Shown piece by piece: positions 32,194 to 41,205 of a stretch of DNA of 64,000 nt (within the stretch, counting starts at the first letter, position 1; every line of letters begins with the position of its first letter). The stretch covers positions 1,754,001 to 1,818,000 of the forward strand of contig NZ_CP020330.1 in NCBI RefSeq assembly GCF_002043005.1. Direction: 5' to 3'. This DNA is from Martelella mediterranea DSM 17316. Its GTDB lineage: Bacteria > Pseudomonadota > Alphaproteobacteria > Rhizobiales > Rhizobiaceae. Under the pieces are notes generated by a model that did not search any database, was not told the origin of the DNA, and saw only the letters and a program-made list of their open reading frames with translations. The translations under genes and the position numbers were made by a program.

Positions 32194-32985
32194 CTATCTG
32201 GTCTCGAGGTTCTGCGCGACCTGGGCGTCGAGATGATTGGCAAGAGCAATCGGGAGCCGCAAGGACTGCGACAGTTTTTGCAGGAAGGCTTTTTCGTCCG
32301 GATGATCGGGATCAATCGCGACCCGCGCGGCAAGGTACAGTTCTGCCGCCTGTTCCTGGTCCGCGGCCAGGGCCGCAATCTGGTCGGGTGACAATGGGTT
32401 TTGCATGGCATCGAAGATGAACGCCTTGTCGTCGGCGTCGAGATCAGAGCCGTTGGCCGCCTCGAATATCTGCTTTTGTTCGTCGGCTCCGATATGACCA
32501 TCGGCATTCGCGGCGGCAATCATCGAGCGGATGAGCGCCAGGGCGAAAGGCTTGTTGTCAGCTCCGAGCGAGGGCGCAAAGCGCGAACCCTCCTGCGGCA
32601 CGTCCGTGGCGGTCGCGACCGGCGCCTGGTCGGCCTGCTGTCCAGCCTGCCAGTTCTGGTATGCCCGATGCGCCAGGGCGCCAAGCACGGCCGCACCGCC
32701 ATAACCAAGCGCTCCTCCGGCCATCTTGCGTATCTTCTTGTTGCCAAGCATCACGCCCAACAGCCCGCCGGCCGCGAGGCCACCGAGCGCGCCGCCCGGC
32801 ACGCCGATACCGCCGCCTTTTTGCGACTGCTGCGTGCCGCGACCGCCCAGAGCGCCGCTGATCAACCCGCCAATGCCATTGCCGCCCTGAGCTTGCTGCG
32901 TTCCTTGCGCGCCATGATACCCGCTTCCCAGCTTTGCAGCGGCGTCGGGGCCAAGAAACTGTTCGAGTAGTTTTTGCGGGTTCAT
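32194..32985 (-). CDS. DUF533 family (TerB-like) protein
   Basis: 263 residues from ATG 32985, with AGGAGC upstream. The N-terminal third is rich in Gly and Gln (GAQGTQQAQGGNGIGGLIS, GGRGTQQSQKGGGIG), followed by a hydrophobic glycine segment (GGLAAGGLLGVMLG). The C-terminal domain holds ALIRSMIAAANADGHIGADEQ, SDLDADDKAFIFDAMQ and YLAARVAIDPDHPDEKAFL, the TerB-like acidic helical fold of DUF533. The family is inner-membrane or periplasm linked and its role is unknown. Confidence 0.87.
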   Translation of the reverse strand: MNPQKLLEQFLGPDAAAKLGSGYHGAQGTQQAQGGNGIGGLISGALGGRGTQQSQKGGGIGVPGGALGGLAAGGLLGVMLGNKKIRKMAGGALGYGGAAVLGALAHRAYQNWQAGQQADQAPVATATDVPQEGSRFAPSLGADNKPFALALIRSMIAAANADGHIGADEQKQIFEAANGSDLDADDKAFIFDAMQNPLSPDQIAALAADQEQAAELYLAARVAIDPDHPDEKAFLQKLSQSLRLPIALANHLDAQVAQNLETR

Positions 32986-33169
32986 GAAAAGCTCCTGTTT
33001 CTCAGAGTGGAGGTAAGTGCTAGCAAGTGTCTTCGCAAGATGCGAAGCTGCCGGGCCGGGCTGGCGTGGAATTCGCGGTTTCGCAGCACTGTCTTCGGCA
33101 TGCCCGAAAGCGGCCTTGAATTCATGTTCCAGGATTTCGACTTCGTATCCGCAACAATATCGCGTGGAA

Positions 33170-34603
33170 ATGGCCATTCACATTGCAGCCCCTATCGGTC
33201 CCGTTCTGTACCTTGATGATATCGAGAACGGCCACATGTGCCTTTCGGCCCTGTTCATCACGTCGAAAGACGGCGAGCCGTCGCCGATCAGGCTTGCGAC
33301 GGGGGATGTGCACGCCGTCAGCCTCGCGCATTTCGAAAATGCCACTGTCTGGCGCGCGCGGTTTTCGCTGCCCGCCGACCGGTCGTCGGAATACGACTGG
33401 AACGGCGAAACCTACCGGGTCGCCGGCGACCTGACCGGTGATTTTCGCTTGGCCTATGTCTCCTGCAACGGAGAAGAAGTGGGCGACATGGCGCGCGAAG
33501 GTTCAGAGCGCAACGCCATGTGGAGCCGCCTGCGCGAAGCGCACCGGCGCCAGCCCTTCGCCCTCATGCTTCATGGCGGCGATCAGGTCTATGCCGACGA
33601 AGTCACCGAAGGCCATGCGTTGAGCGCGGACTGGCCCGATACGCTGCCGCGCGACCCCTCGCGCGCCGCGCTTGCCGATCTCGGCCACTATCTGCGCGAA
33701 CGCTTTTTTGCGCGGTATGCCGCGCTCTATGACGCGCCGGAGCTGGCGTGGTTGGCCGCCCGCGTGCCCTCGCTGATGCAATGGGACGATCACGACATCT
33801 GCGATGGCTGGGGATCGTTACGTCGCTCCCGCACCTATTCTCCCGTCGGCCAGACCTTGTTTGCGGCCGCAAGGGAAAGCTTTCTGCTGTTTCAGCAAGC
33901 GGCCACGGAAGATGATTTTCCGGCGCGCTTTGCGGATCGGTCGGGCGCGCATATGGGGTGGAGCATTCACATGCCCGGCCTGCGCATCATCGCGCCAGAT
34001 CTGCGATCGGAGCGTACGCGGCGCGATATCATGGGGCCGGGTGGCTGGGCAATGATGGAGGCGGAAGCGGTGCGGGACCTGCCGGGGCAGACGATCCTTA
34101 TGTCCAGTGTCCCGCTGCTGGGGCCGCGTTTGTCCTTGCTCGAGGCCGGCATGATGGCCGTCCCGCGCATGCAGAAGTATGAAGACGACCTGCGCGACCA
34201 GTGGCAAAGCCGCGCGCATCGCGAGGAATGGCGGCGCATGCTGCTGCTGGTTCGCGATATGGCGCTGAAGGATCAGCACAATGTGGCCGCCATCTCGGGG
34301 GAAATCCACCTTGCCACCCGGGCGGTCATGGATATCGGCAACGGCCTGCATCTGCATCAGCTGGTGGCATCGGGGATCGCGCATCGTGCCCCGCCGAAAG
34401 CATGGGCGCGCGCTCTGGGCGCGTTGTCCTGGCTTGGCGAGAACCCGCTTCCCGACCATCCGATCCGCGTAGCATGCCTGCCCGGGCAGCGCGCACGCTA
34501 TGTGGCCGAGCGCAACTATCTCGTCCTCGAGCGACAAGACAGCACCTGGCGCGCGTGGTGGGAGCTGGAAGTATCCGGAGCGACGCCGGCGCTCCAACTC
34601 TGA
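33170..34603 (+). CDS. PhoD-like alkaline phosphatase D family protein
   Basis: 477 residues from ATG 33170. LAYVSCNGEEVGDMAREGSE, ALMLHGGDQVYADEVTEGHAL (metal ligands), SLMQWDDHDICDGWGS and AAISGEIHLATRAV give the calcineurin-like metallophosphatase core of the PhoD-like branch. No export signal is seen, so the enzyme may act in the cytosol, unlike classical PhoD, which is Tat-exported. The C-terminal part (ARYVAERNYLVLERQDSTWRAWWELE) is typical of the alphaproteobacterial subfamily. It stands alone. Confidence 0.88.
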   Translation: MAIHIAAPIGPVLYLDDIENGHMCLSALFITSKDGEPSPIRLATGDVHAVSLAHFENATVWRARFSLPADRSSEYDWNGETYRVAGDLTGDFRLAYVSCNGEEVGDMAREGSERNAMWSRLREAHRRQPFALMLHGGDQVYADEVTEGHALSADWPDTLPRDPSRAALADLGHYLRERFFARYAALYDAPELAWLAARVPSLMQWDDHDICDGWGSLRRSRTYSPVGQTLFAAARESFLLFQQAATEDDFPARFADRSGAHMGWSIHMPGLRIIAPDLRSERTRRDIMGPGGWAMMEAEAVRDLPGQTILMSSVPLLGPRLSLLEAGMMAVPRMQKYEDDLRDQWQSRAHREEWRRMLLLVRDMALKDQHNVAAISGEIHLATRAVMDIGNGLHLHQLVASGIAHRAPPKAWARALGALSWLGENPLPDHPIRVACLPGQRARYVAERNYLVLERQDSTWRAWWELEVSGATPALQL

Positions 34604-34618
34604 ACAGCACCCATCGGG

Positions 34619-34708
34619 ATCGCGGATCTGTGGGAGGGCAAGGTCACGCAATTCGGACCGACCGCCGAGGTTTACCGCCATCCCGCAGGCTTGGCTTCGC
34701 GTCGATAC
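34619..34708 (+). pseudogene. Relic of a sugar ABC transporter ATPase
   Basis: About 30 codons directly after the PhoD-like gene read IADLWEGKVTQFGPTAEVYR followed by HPAGLASRRY. This matches the segment of MalK/UgpC-type ATPases just after the H-loop (RIAVLREGRVTQFGPTxEVYRxPA). No start or stop belongs to it, so it is a fragment left by a deletion or rearrangement. Confidence 0.5.
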
Positions 34709-34780
34709 TCTATCTATTTGTTTTTACGCGCGTCCAGACGGAAGCCCGGCATCCATTTTTCCTGGAAGCGCTCGCGCTTT
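34704..34780. repeat. Rhizobial-type dispersed repeat fragment
   Basis: The stretch begins TCTATCTATTTGTTTTTACG and continues with GGAAGCCCGGCATCC and TTTTCCTGGAA. This succession is a frequent intergenic repeat in Rhizobiales as I recall it. The first part (CTCTATCTATTTGTTTT) also occurs at 2371-2387 in this window, just after the palindrome, so the two loci share a repeat family. Confidence 0.5.
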
Positions 34781-34825
34781 TTTTGGCCCGCCCCCGGATT
34801 TGCACCGAAGGCGTTGTCTCTTTGC

Positions 34826-35806
34826 TCACGGCTTCAGCATCACCTTGCCGGCCCGGCCGGGCGTCAGGCTTGCTTCCATCGCCTCCTTCACCTGGTCGAG
34901 CGCGAAGATGCCGCCGACATTAAGCGTCAGGACACCTTTTGCCGCGAGCGTGACCAGTTCGGTGATCAGGCGGATACGATTGTCGGGATCCATCTCGGCG
35001 CTGACGCGTGCTCCCCAGAAGCCCTTGACCGTGATCTGCTTCATGATCAGGGCGCCCGATGACAATGGCATCGGCGCGCCTGTGGCGGTTCCGAAAACCA
35101 CCAGTTCGCCGTCGGATGCGAGGAGATCGACCAGATCTGCGGCGATATCGCCGCCGACGGAATCGATCGCTGAAATGGCGCGGCCTTCGCCTATGACCCT
35201 CTGCGCCTCGTCCTTCCAGTCATCGGTCGAAGTGGACACGACATTCTTCATGCCTTCGGCGCGAAGTTCCGCTGCGGCCTCGTCGCGCCGCACGAGGTTC
35301 AGAAGATGAATGCCGCGGGCCTCGGCCAGAATGGCCATGACCCGGCCGACAGCTCCATTGGCAGCCGTCTGGATGATCCAGTCGCCTTTCCCGGCCTTCA
35401 GCATGTCGAGCATCGAAATGGCGGAGAACGGCATGGCGATCAGCTGCGCGCCCATCTCGTCGGAAATCTGCTCGGGCAGCGGCAGCACGCCGGCAGCGGG
35501 CGCGATGAAGTGTTCTGCCCAGGTTCCGTGGACGCCTGCGATGGCGACACGCTTTCCGACAAGCGCCTTGTCGACGCCTTCGCCGACAGCGTCAACGAAA
35601 CCTGCGGCTTCCGATCCGCCGATTGCGCCGGGCAGGGGCGGCTTGTAGCCGTAGTTGCCTCGAATCGTCCATAGATCGTGATTGTGGATCGGCGACAGCA
35701 GGGTGGCGACCCGCACCTCGCCTGCACCCGGTTCCGGCAGGGCAACCTCACGGGTTTCTATAACGTCTTTCGGTTCGCCAAAAACGTCGTGAACTGCAGC
35801 TTTCAT
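34826..35806 (-). CDS. Zinc-binding-type quinone oxidoreductase (MDR family)
   Basis: 326 residues of the medium-chain dehydrogenase/reductase family without structural zinc cysteines. VALPEPGAGEVRVATLLSPIHNHDLWTIRG is the GroES-like domain and WIIQTAANGAVGRVMAILAEARG the NADP Rossmann site (AANGAVG). SVGGDIAADLVDLLASDGELVVFG follows. Such enzymes reduce quinones or enones with NADPH. The start overlaps the stop of the TetR gene by 4 bases, so it forms a coupled regulator-enzyme operon, probably induced by a toxic electrophile (inference). Confidence 0.91.
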   Translation of the reverse strand: MKAAVHDVFGEPKDVIETREVALPEPGAGEVRVATLLSPIHNHDLWTIRGNYGYKPPLPGAIGGSEAAGFVDAVGEGVDKALVGKRVAIAGVHGTWAEHFIAPAAGVLPLPEQISDEMGAQLIAMPFSAISMLDMLKAGKGDWIIQTAANGAVGRVMAILAEARGIHLLNLVRRDEAAAELRAEGMKNVVSTSTDDWKDEAQRVIGEGRAISAIDSVGGDIAADLVDLLASDGELVVFGTATGAPMPLSSGALIMKQITVKGFWGARVSAEMDPDNRIRLITELVTLAAKGVLTLNVGGIFALDQVKEAMEASLTPGRAGKVMLKP

Positions 35807-36417
35807 TGGTTTTCTCCTTTGTGCGCGTCAGCGATCAGACGCGCCTGGGTATTGATTAGTGCCCGCTCCAGCGGGCGTTGATCAGCGGCGAGCTTTGAAA
35901 GGATCGCAGCACCCAGCCATTCGGCGTAGAGCGTTTCAGCCACTGCATCCGGATCGTCCTGCGGCAAAAGGGATCCGTCATGGGCGCCCTCCCACAGCAG
36001 GTCTGCCAGCATCGCAATCAGGACCTTTACGCCATTGTCGAGCACTTTGCGCATGCTCTCCGAGAGGTCGGCAACCTCGGCGCCGAGCTTGACCACGAGA
36101 CAGGTGCTGACCAACCCCGCCTGACGTTCCTGGTCCAACCAGGCCGCGCAGAAGGTCATCAGCTTTTCCGCTGCCGTTCCATCCATCTTCATCAGGGCAT
36201 CGAGGCGCGTCCGGTATTCCGCGACATAGTCCTGCAGCAGTGCCTCTCCGAAAGCCTCCTTTGACGGGAAGTAGTGGTAAAACGAACCCTTGGGGACGCC
36301 GGAGGCGTTGAGGATCAGGGACAGCCCGACAGCATTGAAGCCTCCCTTCGTCACCAACTGACGGCCTGTGGTGAGGATCTTCTGCCGGGTCTGATCAGAC
36401 TTGCTTTGCTTTGTCAT
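35803..36417 (-). CDS. TetR-family transcriptional regulator
   Basis: 204 residues from MTKQSKSDQ (36417); an in-frame ATG at 36426 would add three residues. The helix-turn-helix is GRQLVTKGGFNAVGLSLILNASGVPKGSFYHYFPSKEAFGEAL. The C-terminal domain, with LDQERQAGLVSTCLVVKLGAEV, matches the TetR_C branch found with oxidoreductases. It represses the coupled quinone oxidoreductase in all likelihood; a TAGAC/GTCTA site lies upstream at 36438-36452. Confidence 0.92.
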   Translation of the reverse strand: MTKQSKSDQTRQKILTTGRQLVTKGGFNAVGLSLILNASGVPKGSFYHYFPSKEAFGEALLQDYVAEYRTRLDALMKMDGTAAEKLMTFCAAWLDQERQAGLVSTCLVVKLGAEVADLSESMRKVLDNGVKVLIAMLADLLWEGAHDGSLLPQDDPDAVAETLYAEWLGAAILSKLAADQRPLERALINTQARLIADAHKGENQ

Positions 36418-36437
36418 GAACCGCATATAGGAAATAA

Positions 36438-36452
36438 TAGACCGGTCGTCTA
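36438..36452. promoter_or_regulatory. Candidate TetR operator
   Basis: TAGACCGGTCGTCTA: the arms TAGAC and GTCTA are perfect inverted repeats around CGGTC. This form (TAGAC-N-GTCTA) is common upstream of TetR/quinone-reductase operons in rhizobia as far as I recall, and it lies 21 bases before the TetR start. Confidence 0.65.
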
Positions 36453-36711
36453 GTAACTACGGACAAATATACGCCCTCGGCTTCTCGCATGTGGTCGGTT
36501 TCCAGGAGTTCAAAGTTGAGCGATATCATGACAACCGGGTCGCCGGTTCGTATCCCATCAAGACCTCACGCTGCCCTTCACCATGGACCATGTCCCTCAG
36601 GCTTAGCCGGCCTTTTCAAGGCAGCGTCACGCCTCCAAGCCGGACGTTGGGTCGGTCGCGCGTGGTTCGCGAACGCGGCCATGAAGGCGGGGCTGGGCCG
36701 AAACGCTCCGA

Positions 36712-38514
36712 TCAGGCAGGGCGCTTCGGTTTGCGGCTCTTGTGTTTCGCGGTTTTGCCGCGGTCGGCCGACGGGGCCGGATGTTTGCGGGGCGGCTTGC
36801 CGTCCTGCTTGAATTTCTGTTTCACCTGTCTCGGCTTTTCGCGCATCTCGCCGGCCGGCGCAATCATGATCCCTCTTTCGAGACTGCCTGGCTGCCTGAT
36901 CTGTTTCGCATAACCGGCGGCCTTGTCGGCGGAGATTTCGAAACGGGTTTCGGTGTCGTCGATTTTTATCTTGCCGACATCGCGCTTGGTCACGCCGCCT
37001 GCGTTGCAGATCATCGGCAGCAGGAATTTCGGATCGGCGCGCTGCTTGCGCCCGAGCGAGATGGTGAACCATACGCCGTCCTGCAGGTCCGGGCCGCGCG
37101 GTTCTCGAACCGACGCTTGTTTGTCTGCGGACCGGCGGTCGCGACCCGGCGTCTTGCTGTCGAGCGTTTCCACGGGCAGCGGCACGAGCTCCTCGGGAAC
37201 GGGGTTTGCGGCCAGTTGCTGGCGCAGATATGCGGCCGCGATGCGCTCGGGCCCCACCCGGTCCAGCAATTCGGCCACGAATTCCACTTCCTCTCCGTTG
37301 GGCGGCGCGGCAGAGGCGGCCGCATCGATGATCCGTCGGCGGTAGCGCGCCTCGATATCGGCGATGCCGGGCGCCGCACGGGTGGTTGCCGTCAGCTTCG
37401 CCAATGCAAGCACGCGCCGAACCGCGCCCCGTCTGTTTTCCGGAACGATCAGCACGCAGATGCCCTTTCGGCCGGCGCGGCCGGTCCGGCCGGAGCGATG
37501 CAGCAGCGTCTCCGGATTGCTCGGCACGTCGGCATGGACCACGAGGTCGAGGTTCGGAAGGTCGATGCCGCGCGCCGCGACATCGGTCGCAACGCAAACA
37601 CGCGCGCGCCCGTCGCGCATCGATTGCAGCGCATTCGACCGTTCCGATTGCGCCATCTCACCCGAAAGCGAAACCACCGCGAAGCCGCGATTTGCCAGCC
37701 GCGCCGTCAGATGGCGGACCGCTTCGCGTGTGTGGCAGAACACCAGCGCGCTTGCGCTGTCGGTATCGAGCAACGTGTTGATAATGGCGTGTTCGCGCTC
37801 GTCGCGCCGCACCAGCATCACCTGGTATTCGATGTCGGCATGCTGCGCGGTGGACGCCGTCGTCTCGATGCGCACCGCGTTTTTCTGGACGGTCCTGGCC
37901 AGTTCGGCGATGCCGCGCCGCACGGTCGCCGAAAACAAGAGTGTGCGGCGCTCCTCAGGCGCGGCGCCGAGGATGAATTCCAGGTCGTCGCGGAAACCGA
38001 GATCCAGCATCTCGTCGGCTTCGTCGAGCACCACGGCGCGAATGGCGCCGAGGTCCAGCGCGCCCCGCATGATGTGATCACGCAGCCGTCCGGGCGTGCC
38101 GACGACGATATGGGCGCCACGGTCGAGCGCGCGGCGTTCATTGCGCATGTCCATGCCGCCCACGCAGGTGGCAATCCTGACCTCAGCCGCCGCATAGAGC
38201 CATTCGAGCTCCTTTTGGACCTGAATGGCAAGTTCGCGCGTCGGCGCGATGACCAGACCGAGCGGCGCGGCGGCGGCATCGAACCGCGCGCCGTTTCCAA
38301 GCAGCGTCAACGCGATGGCGATGCCGAAGGCGACCGTCTTTCCCGAACCCGTCTGCGCCGAGACCAGGAGATCGGCGTCACCGTGATCTTCATTCGTCAT
38401 CGCCATTTGAACCGGCGTCAGCGCGCTGTAGCCTTTCGCCGCGATGGCGGAGGCAAGGGCCGGATGGATCGCGGCAAACGGGGATTTGGCGTTGGTATCG
38501 GTATTCGGGGTCAT
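36712..38514 (-). CDS. DEAD-box RNA helicase (DbpA/DeaD-like)
   Basis: 600 residues from ATG 38514. Helicase motifs run in order: GYSALTPVQMAM (Q motif), SAQTGSGKTVAFG, APTRELAIQ, GTPGRLRDH, DEADEMLDLGF, FSATV, VFCHTREAVRHL, ATDVAARGIDLPN and HRSGRTGRAGRKG. A C-terminal DbpA-like RNA-binding domain (about 455-545: WFTISLGRKQRADPKFLLPMICN) and a very basic tail (QKFKQDGKPPRKHPAPSADR) follow. It unwinds RNA duplexes in ribosome assembly or cold adaptation. Monocistronic. Confidence 0.94.
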   Translation of the reverse strand: MTPNTDTNAKSPFAAIHPALASAIAAKGYSALTPVQMAMTNEDHGDADLLVSAQTGSGKTVAFGIAIALTLLGNGARFDAAAAPLGLVIAPTRELAIQVQKELEWLYAAAEVRIATCVGGMDMRNERRALDRGAHIVVGTPGRLRDHIMRGALDLGAIRAVVLDEADEMLDLGFRDDLEFILGAAPEERRTLLFSATVRRGIAELARTVQKNAVRIETTASTAQHADIEYQVMLVRRDEREHAIINTLLDTDSASALVFCHTREAVRHLTARLANRGFAVVSLSGEMAQSERSNALQSMRDGRARVCVATDVAARGIDLPNLDLVVHADVPSNPETLLHRSGRTGRAGRKGICVLIVPENRRGAVRRVLALAKLTATTRAAPGIADIEARYRRRIIDAAASAAPPNGEEVEFVAELLDRVGPERIAAAYLRQQLAANPVPEELVPLPVETLDSKTPGRDRRSADKQASVREPRGPDLQDGVWFTISLGRKQRADPKFLLPMICNAGGVTKRDVGKIKIDDTETRFEISADKAAGYAKQIRQPGSLERGIMIAPAGEMREKPRQVKQKFKQDGKPPRKHPAPSADRGKTAKHKSRKPKRPA

Positions 38515-38620
38515 GGGCACCACCTTTGTGAGCCGCCGAATAACATCATGTGTGCGCTCTGGATAGCAATAGTTTGCCGAATTCCGCGCCCCTTGGAGCG
38601 CTCGCTGATGAAGACATGCT

Positions 38621-39853
38621 TCAGCCGTTGCCAAGCCAGCGCAGATAGCCATCCGTGCCGCCGTTGCGGGCGGAGGCGAGCGCTTCTTCCGGGTCGATCC
38701 CCTCCCACGCGCCGCGCGAGATTTCATCCCTGAGCGCTTCGGCGACGAGTTCGGCGTGGCCCGGCAGAAGATTGCAGGGATCGAGCTGGAAGTATCCGAG
38801 CTCGGCCTCGTGGCCGCGCACGATGATGGCCGGATCGCGTCTGCCGAGGGCGGCCGTTATCACGGGAGCGCCCGCGCCGGCCTTGTCCGGATCGACGTCG
38901 ACCTGCAGCCGTTCCAGCGGATTGCCGGTCGGGTCGGGGACGCGATAGGCGGAAATGCCGGGGAGATCGCTGAGCGCCTCGCGCCAGAGTTCGAGCGCCG
39001 CTGTCTCCCGCGCGCGGATCGCCGCGTGGTCGCGCTTCATCCAGGCCCGCATGGCGGCGATCGCGCCCATGATGCTTTCCTTGCCGATCTTCATGCCGCG
39101 GCCAATGCCGATATTCTGCAGATAGCAGGCCCGCACAAGATCGCGCCGGCCGGCGATGATGCCCGAGGTCGGGCCGCCGAGGAACTTGTGGCCGGAATAA
39201 ATGACCAGGTCCGCGCCCTTCTCGAGAAAGCCACGCAGATCATATTCCGAGGCCGCATCGACGATCACCGGCACGCCCTTTTCATGGGCAAGCCGCGCGA
39301 AGCGTTCGAACGGGATCTGGCCGTAATGCACCACGTGATGCGACACCACGTAAAGCGCGGCCGCGGTGTTCTCGTCGAGAACCGCGGAAAGCTGAAAGTC
39401 CTTGCACAGCGTCGCCGTGCCGGCGATACGGACATTCGCGCCGGCAAGCGCGACCCCGGTCGTGATCGAGGACCCGTATTCGCACAGATGTCCCATCTGC
39501 ACCGCGACCCCCGACTTCGGGCCGGGGTTGAGAGGCAGCGCCTCGACCCGCGCCGGGTCGAGGCCGGTCATGCAGGCCGCCACCGCAAGCGATATGCCGG
39601 CCCCCGCCGAAGCCGTCAGACAGCCCGCCTCGGCGCCGGTCAGTTCCGTAATCGTCCTGCTGGCGAGCGCCTGCAATTCATGCATGTCGACGAAACGCTC
39701 GGTGGCGGCGGCCGTCTCGCGCGAGACCTCCGGGGCGGGCGCAACCGAGGCGCCGAGCCCCGTCATCGTGCCGGCGACGTTGACGACGCGCCGGAAGCCG
39801 TTTTCGTCGTGCCAGCGCCAATCCGGCGTTTTGGAGGGTTGGTCATTGCCCAT
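38621..39853 (-). CDS. SelA-like PLP enzyme (DgaE-type aminotransferase-fold lyase)
   Basis: 410 residues from ATG 39853, with GGAG 10 bases upstream; in-frame ATGs at 39868 and 39892 are less well placed. VVNVAGTMTGLGASVAPAPEV, CLTASAGAGISLAVAACMTGLD and DLVIYSGHKFLGGPTSGIIAG (PLP lysine) are the signatures of the selenocysteine-synthase-like family. That family includes D-glucosaminate-6-phosphate ammonia-lyase (DgaE). Relatives are typically encoded next to a dihydroorotase-like amidohydrolase, which is present here at 43.1-44.3 kb. It probably removes ammonia from a D-amino or amino-sugar acid (inference). Confidence 0.88.
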   Translation of the reverse strand: MGNDQPSKTPDWRWHDENGFRRVVNVAGTMTGLGASVAPAPEVSRETAAATERFVDMHELQALASRTITELTGAEAGCLTASAGAGISLAVAACMTGLDPARVEALPLNPGPKSGVAVQMGHLCEYGSSITTGVALAGANVRIAGTATLCKDFQLSAVLDENTAAALYVVSHHVVHYGQIPFERFARLAHEKGVPVIVDAASEYDLRGFLEKGADLVIYSGHKFLGGPTSGIIAGRRDLVRACYLQNIGIGRGMKIGKESIMGAIAAMRAWMKRDHAAIRARETAALELWREALSDLPGISAYRVPDPTGNPLERLQVDVDPDKAGAGAPVITAALGRRDPAIIVRGHEAELGYFQLDPCNLLPGHAELVAEALRDEISRGAWEGIDPEEALASARNGGTDGYLRWLGNG

Positions 39854-39862
39854 TGAAAAATA

Positions 39863-39880
39863 CTCCATAATTATGAAATA
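39863..39880. promoter_or_regulatory. Shared operator-like site, copy 1 (SelA-like gene / iclR)
   Basis: CTCCATAATTATGAAATA lies between the SelA-like gene and the divergent IclR gene and contains the perfect palindrome CATAATTATG. A site with 16 of 18 identical bases stands at 47751-47768 in front of the peptide-binding protein. Part of it (CTCC) is the ribosome-binding site of the SelA-like gene on the minus strand. Confidence 0.55.
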
Positions 39881-39913
39881 AGATGACGTCAATCAAGGAA
39901 GGTCGGAACTGGA

Positions 39914-40708
39914 ATGCAAGACACCAGCAAAGCGCCGCGCTCGCGCACCAGCGGTATCGACAGGACGCTGCAGATCATGGATATCCTGCTCGACTACAGG
40001 CGTCCCATGACCGCCTACGAACTTGCCAAGAGCGCCGCCGCGCCGGTTTCCACGATCTACCGACTGATCGATGAACTGGTCGAACGCGGCATGTTGAGCC
40101 GGACGTCCGAGAGCCTTGTCTGGTTCGGACCGCGGCTGATGCATTACGGCCTTGCCTACCGCTCGCGCATGAACATGTATGTCGAGGCCGAGAAGGAAAT
40201 GCTCGCGCTCAGCCGGCGAACCGGCGAGATGGTTCAGGTCTGCGCCCGCGACGGCGGCATGATGGTCGTCATCGGCATGGCCGAGGGCGAGGGCCACTTT
40301 CGCGTGACCTCCGATGTCGGCACCCGCGTTCCGCTGAACTGGACCGCCTCGGGCCTGCTTCTGCTCGGCCACCTCGGTCCCGCCGAACGCACCGCCGCCT
40401 TCGCCGAAAGCGCCCGTCCCTCCAACACCGGGCTTGCCGAAACCGATCCGGAAGCTCTTTCCGAGCGCAGCCGCAAGGACTTTCTCGAAGGGCTTTCGGT
40501 GCAGTCGGGCAGTTCCGAGGAGGGCGTGGTCTGCATCGCCGCCCCCATCCGCGACGCTGACGGCGCCTGCCAGCTCACCATGTCCGTGGTCATGCCGCGC
40601 CACCGGCTCGAGGAGAAGTTCGACAGCATTTCCGTGCAGGTGCGCGAGGCCGCAAAACTTGTCGAGCGCGCTGTGGGTCATAGGACGTCCGCCATTGTTC
40701 CGGCTTGA
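39914..40708 (+). CDS. IclR-family transcriptional regulator
   Basis: 264 residues. The N-terminal winged helix is GIDRTLQIMDILLDYRRPMT, AYELAKSAAAPVSTIYRLID and ELVERGMLSRTSESLVWFG. The C-terminal ligand domain holds TGEMVQVCARDGGMMVVIG and LNWTASGLLLLGHL, with EEGVVCIAAPIRDADGACQ. It is divergent from the SelA-like gene, and its 3' end overlaps the ridA 3' end by 31 bases. It is the probable local regulator of the whole SelA/Dpp/amidohydrolase unit. Confidence 0.93.
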   Translation: MQDTSKAPRSRTSGIDRTLQIMDILLDYRRPMTAYELAKSAAAPVSTIYRLIDELVERGMLSRTSESLVWFGPRLMHYGLAYRSRMNMYVEAEKEMLALSRRTGEMVQVCARDGGMMVVIGMAEGEGHFRVTSDVGTRVPLNWTASGLLLLGHLGPAERTAAFAESARPSNTGLAETDPEALSERSRKDFLEGLSVQSGSSEEGVVCIAAPIRDADGACQLTMSVVMPRHRLEEKFDSISVQVREAAKLVERAVGHRTSAIVPA

Positions 40709-41205
40709 AGGCCGTCCGCATCGATTTCGAAGATTGCCTCGATCTCGACCGTGATCTGGTTGGGCAGCGAGCCCACGCCAAACGCGGAGCGCGAGTGAAT
40801 ACCGGCCTGTCCGAAGATGGGGGCGAGCAGATCCGAGGCGCCGTCGATGACATAGGGGTGGCGCGAAAACTCCGGCGTCGCGTTGACGAGGCCAAGCAGC
40901 TTCACCACGCCTCTCACCCGGTCGAGCGAGCCGTCGCAAAACGCGCGCAGGGCGGTCAGGATGTTGATCGCGACGAGTTCGGCATGTTCGCGCGCCTCTT
41001 CCGCCGAAACGGTATCGCCGACCTTTCCGGTCATGAGCGTGCCATCGGCGAGCACGGGCCCCTGACCGGATACGAACAGCAGGTTGCCGGACCGGCGCAC
41101 GTTGCAGAACGAGCCGACCGGCCGGGGCGGATCCGCCGGGAGCGCGAGGCCGGATCGGACGAGCCTCGCCTCGGGCGATTCCCGCAAATTATCAATTTTC
41201 ACCAA
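40678..41205 (-). CDS. RidA-family enamine/imine deaminase-like protein
   Basis: 175 residues, longer than the ~128 of canonical RidA and closer to the YjgH/YoaB-like group. GNLLFVSGQGPVLADGTLM, AEEAREHAELVAINILTAL and GLVNATPEFSRHPYVIDGAS, then SAFGVGSLPNQITVEIEAIFEI, follow the family. The canonical catalytic Arg of RidA (R105 context, xxRxxVxVxxLP) is replaced, since the segment reads SRSAFGVGSLP. RidA proteins hydrolyse reactive enamines released by PLP lyases, which suits the SelA-like enzyme of this unit. Confidence 0.9.
   Translation of the reverse strand: MVKIDNLRESPEARLVRSGLALPADPPRPVGSFCNVRRSGNLLFVSGQGPVLADGTLMTGKVGDTVSAEEAREHAELVAINILTALRAFCDGSLDRVRGVVKLLGLVNATPEFSRHPYVIDGASDLLAPIFGQAGIHSRSAFGVGSLPNQITVEIEAIFEIDADGLQAGTMADVL

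Noticed and set aside
36518..36566. A functional tRNA gene
   Set aside because: Only a T-arm-like stretch is present; no matching acceptor, D or anticodon arms can be folded around it.
36742..38733. A 663-codon plus-strand frame opposite the DEAD-box helicase
   Set aside because: Shadow of the helicase gene; no protein motif is visible.
41192..41205. Overlap of ridA and the DppF-like gene as a fusion or error
   Set aside because: The frames differ and both ends fit their families; a 14-base overlap is ordinary in this tightly packed operon.
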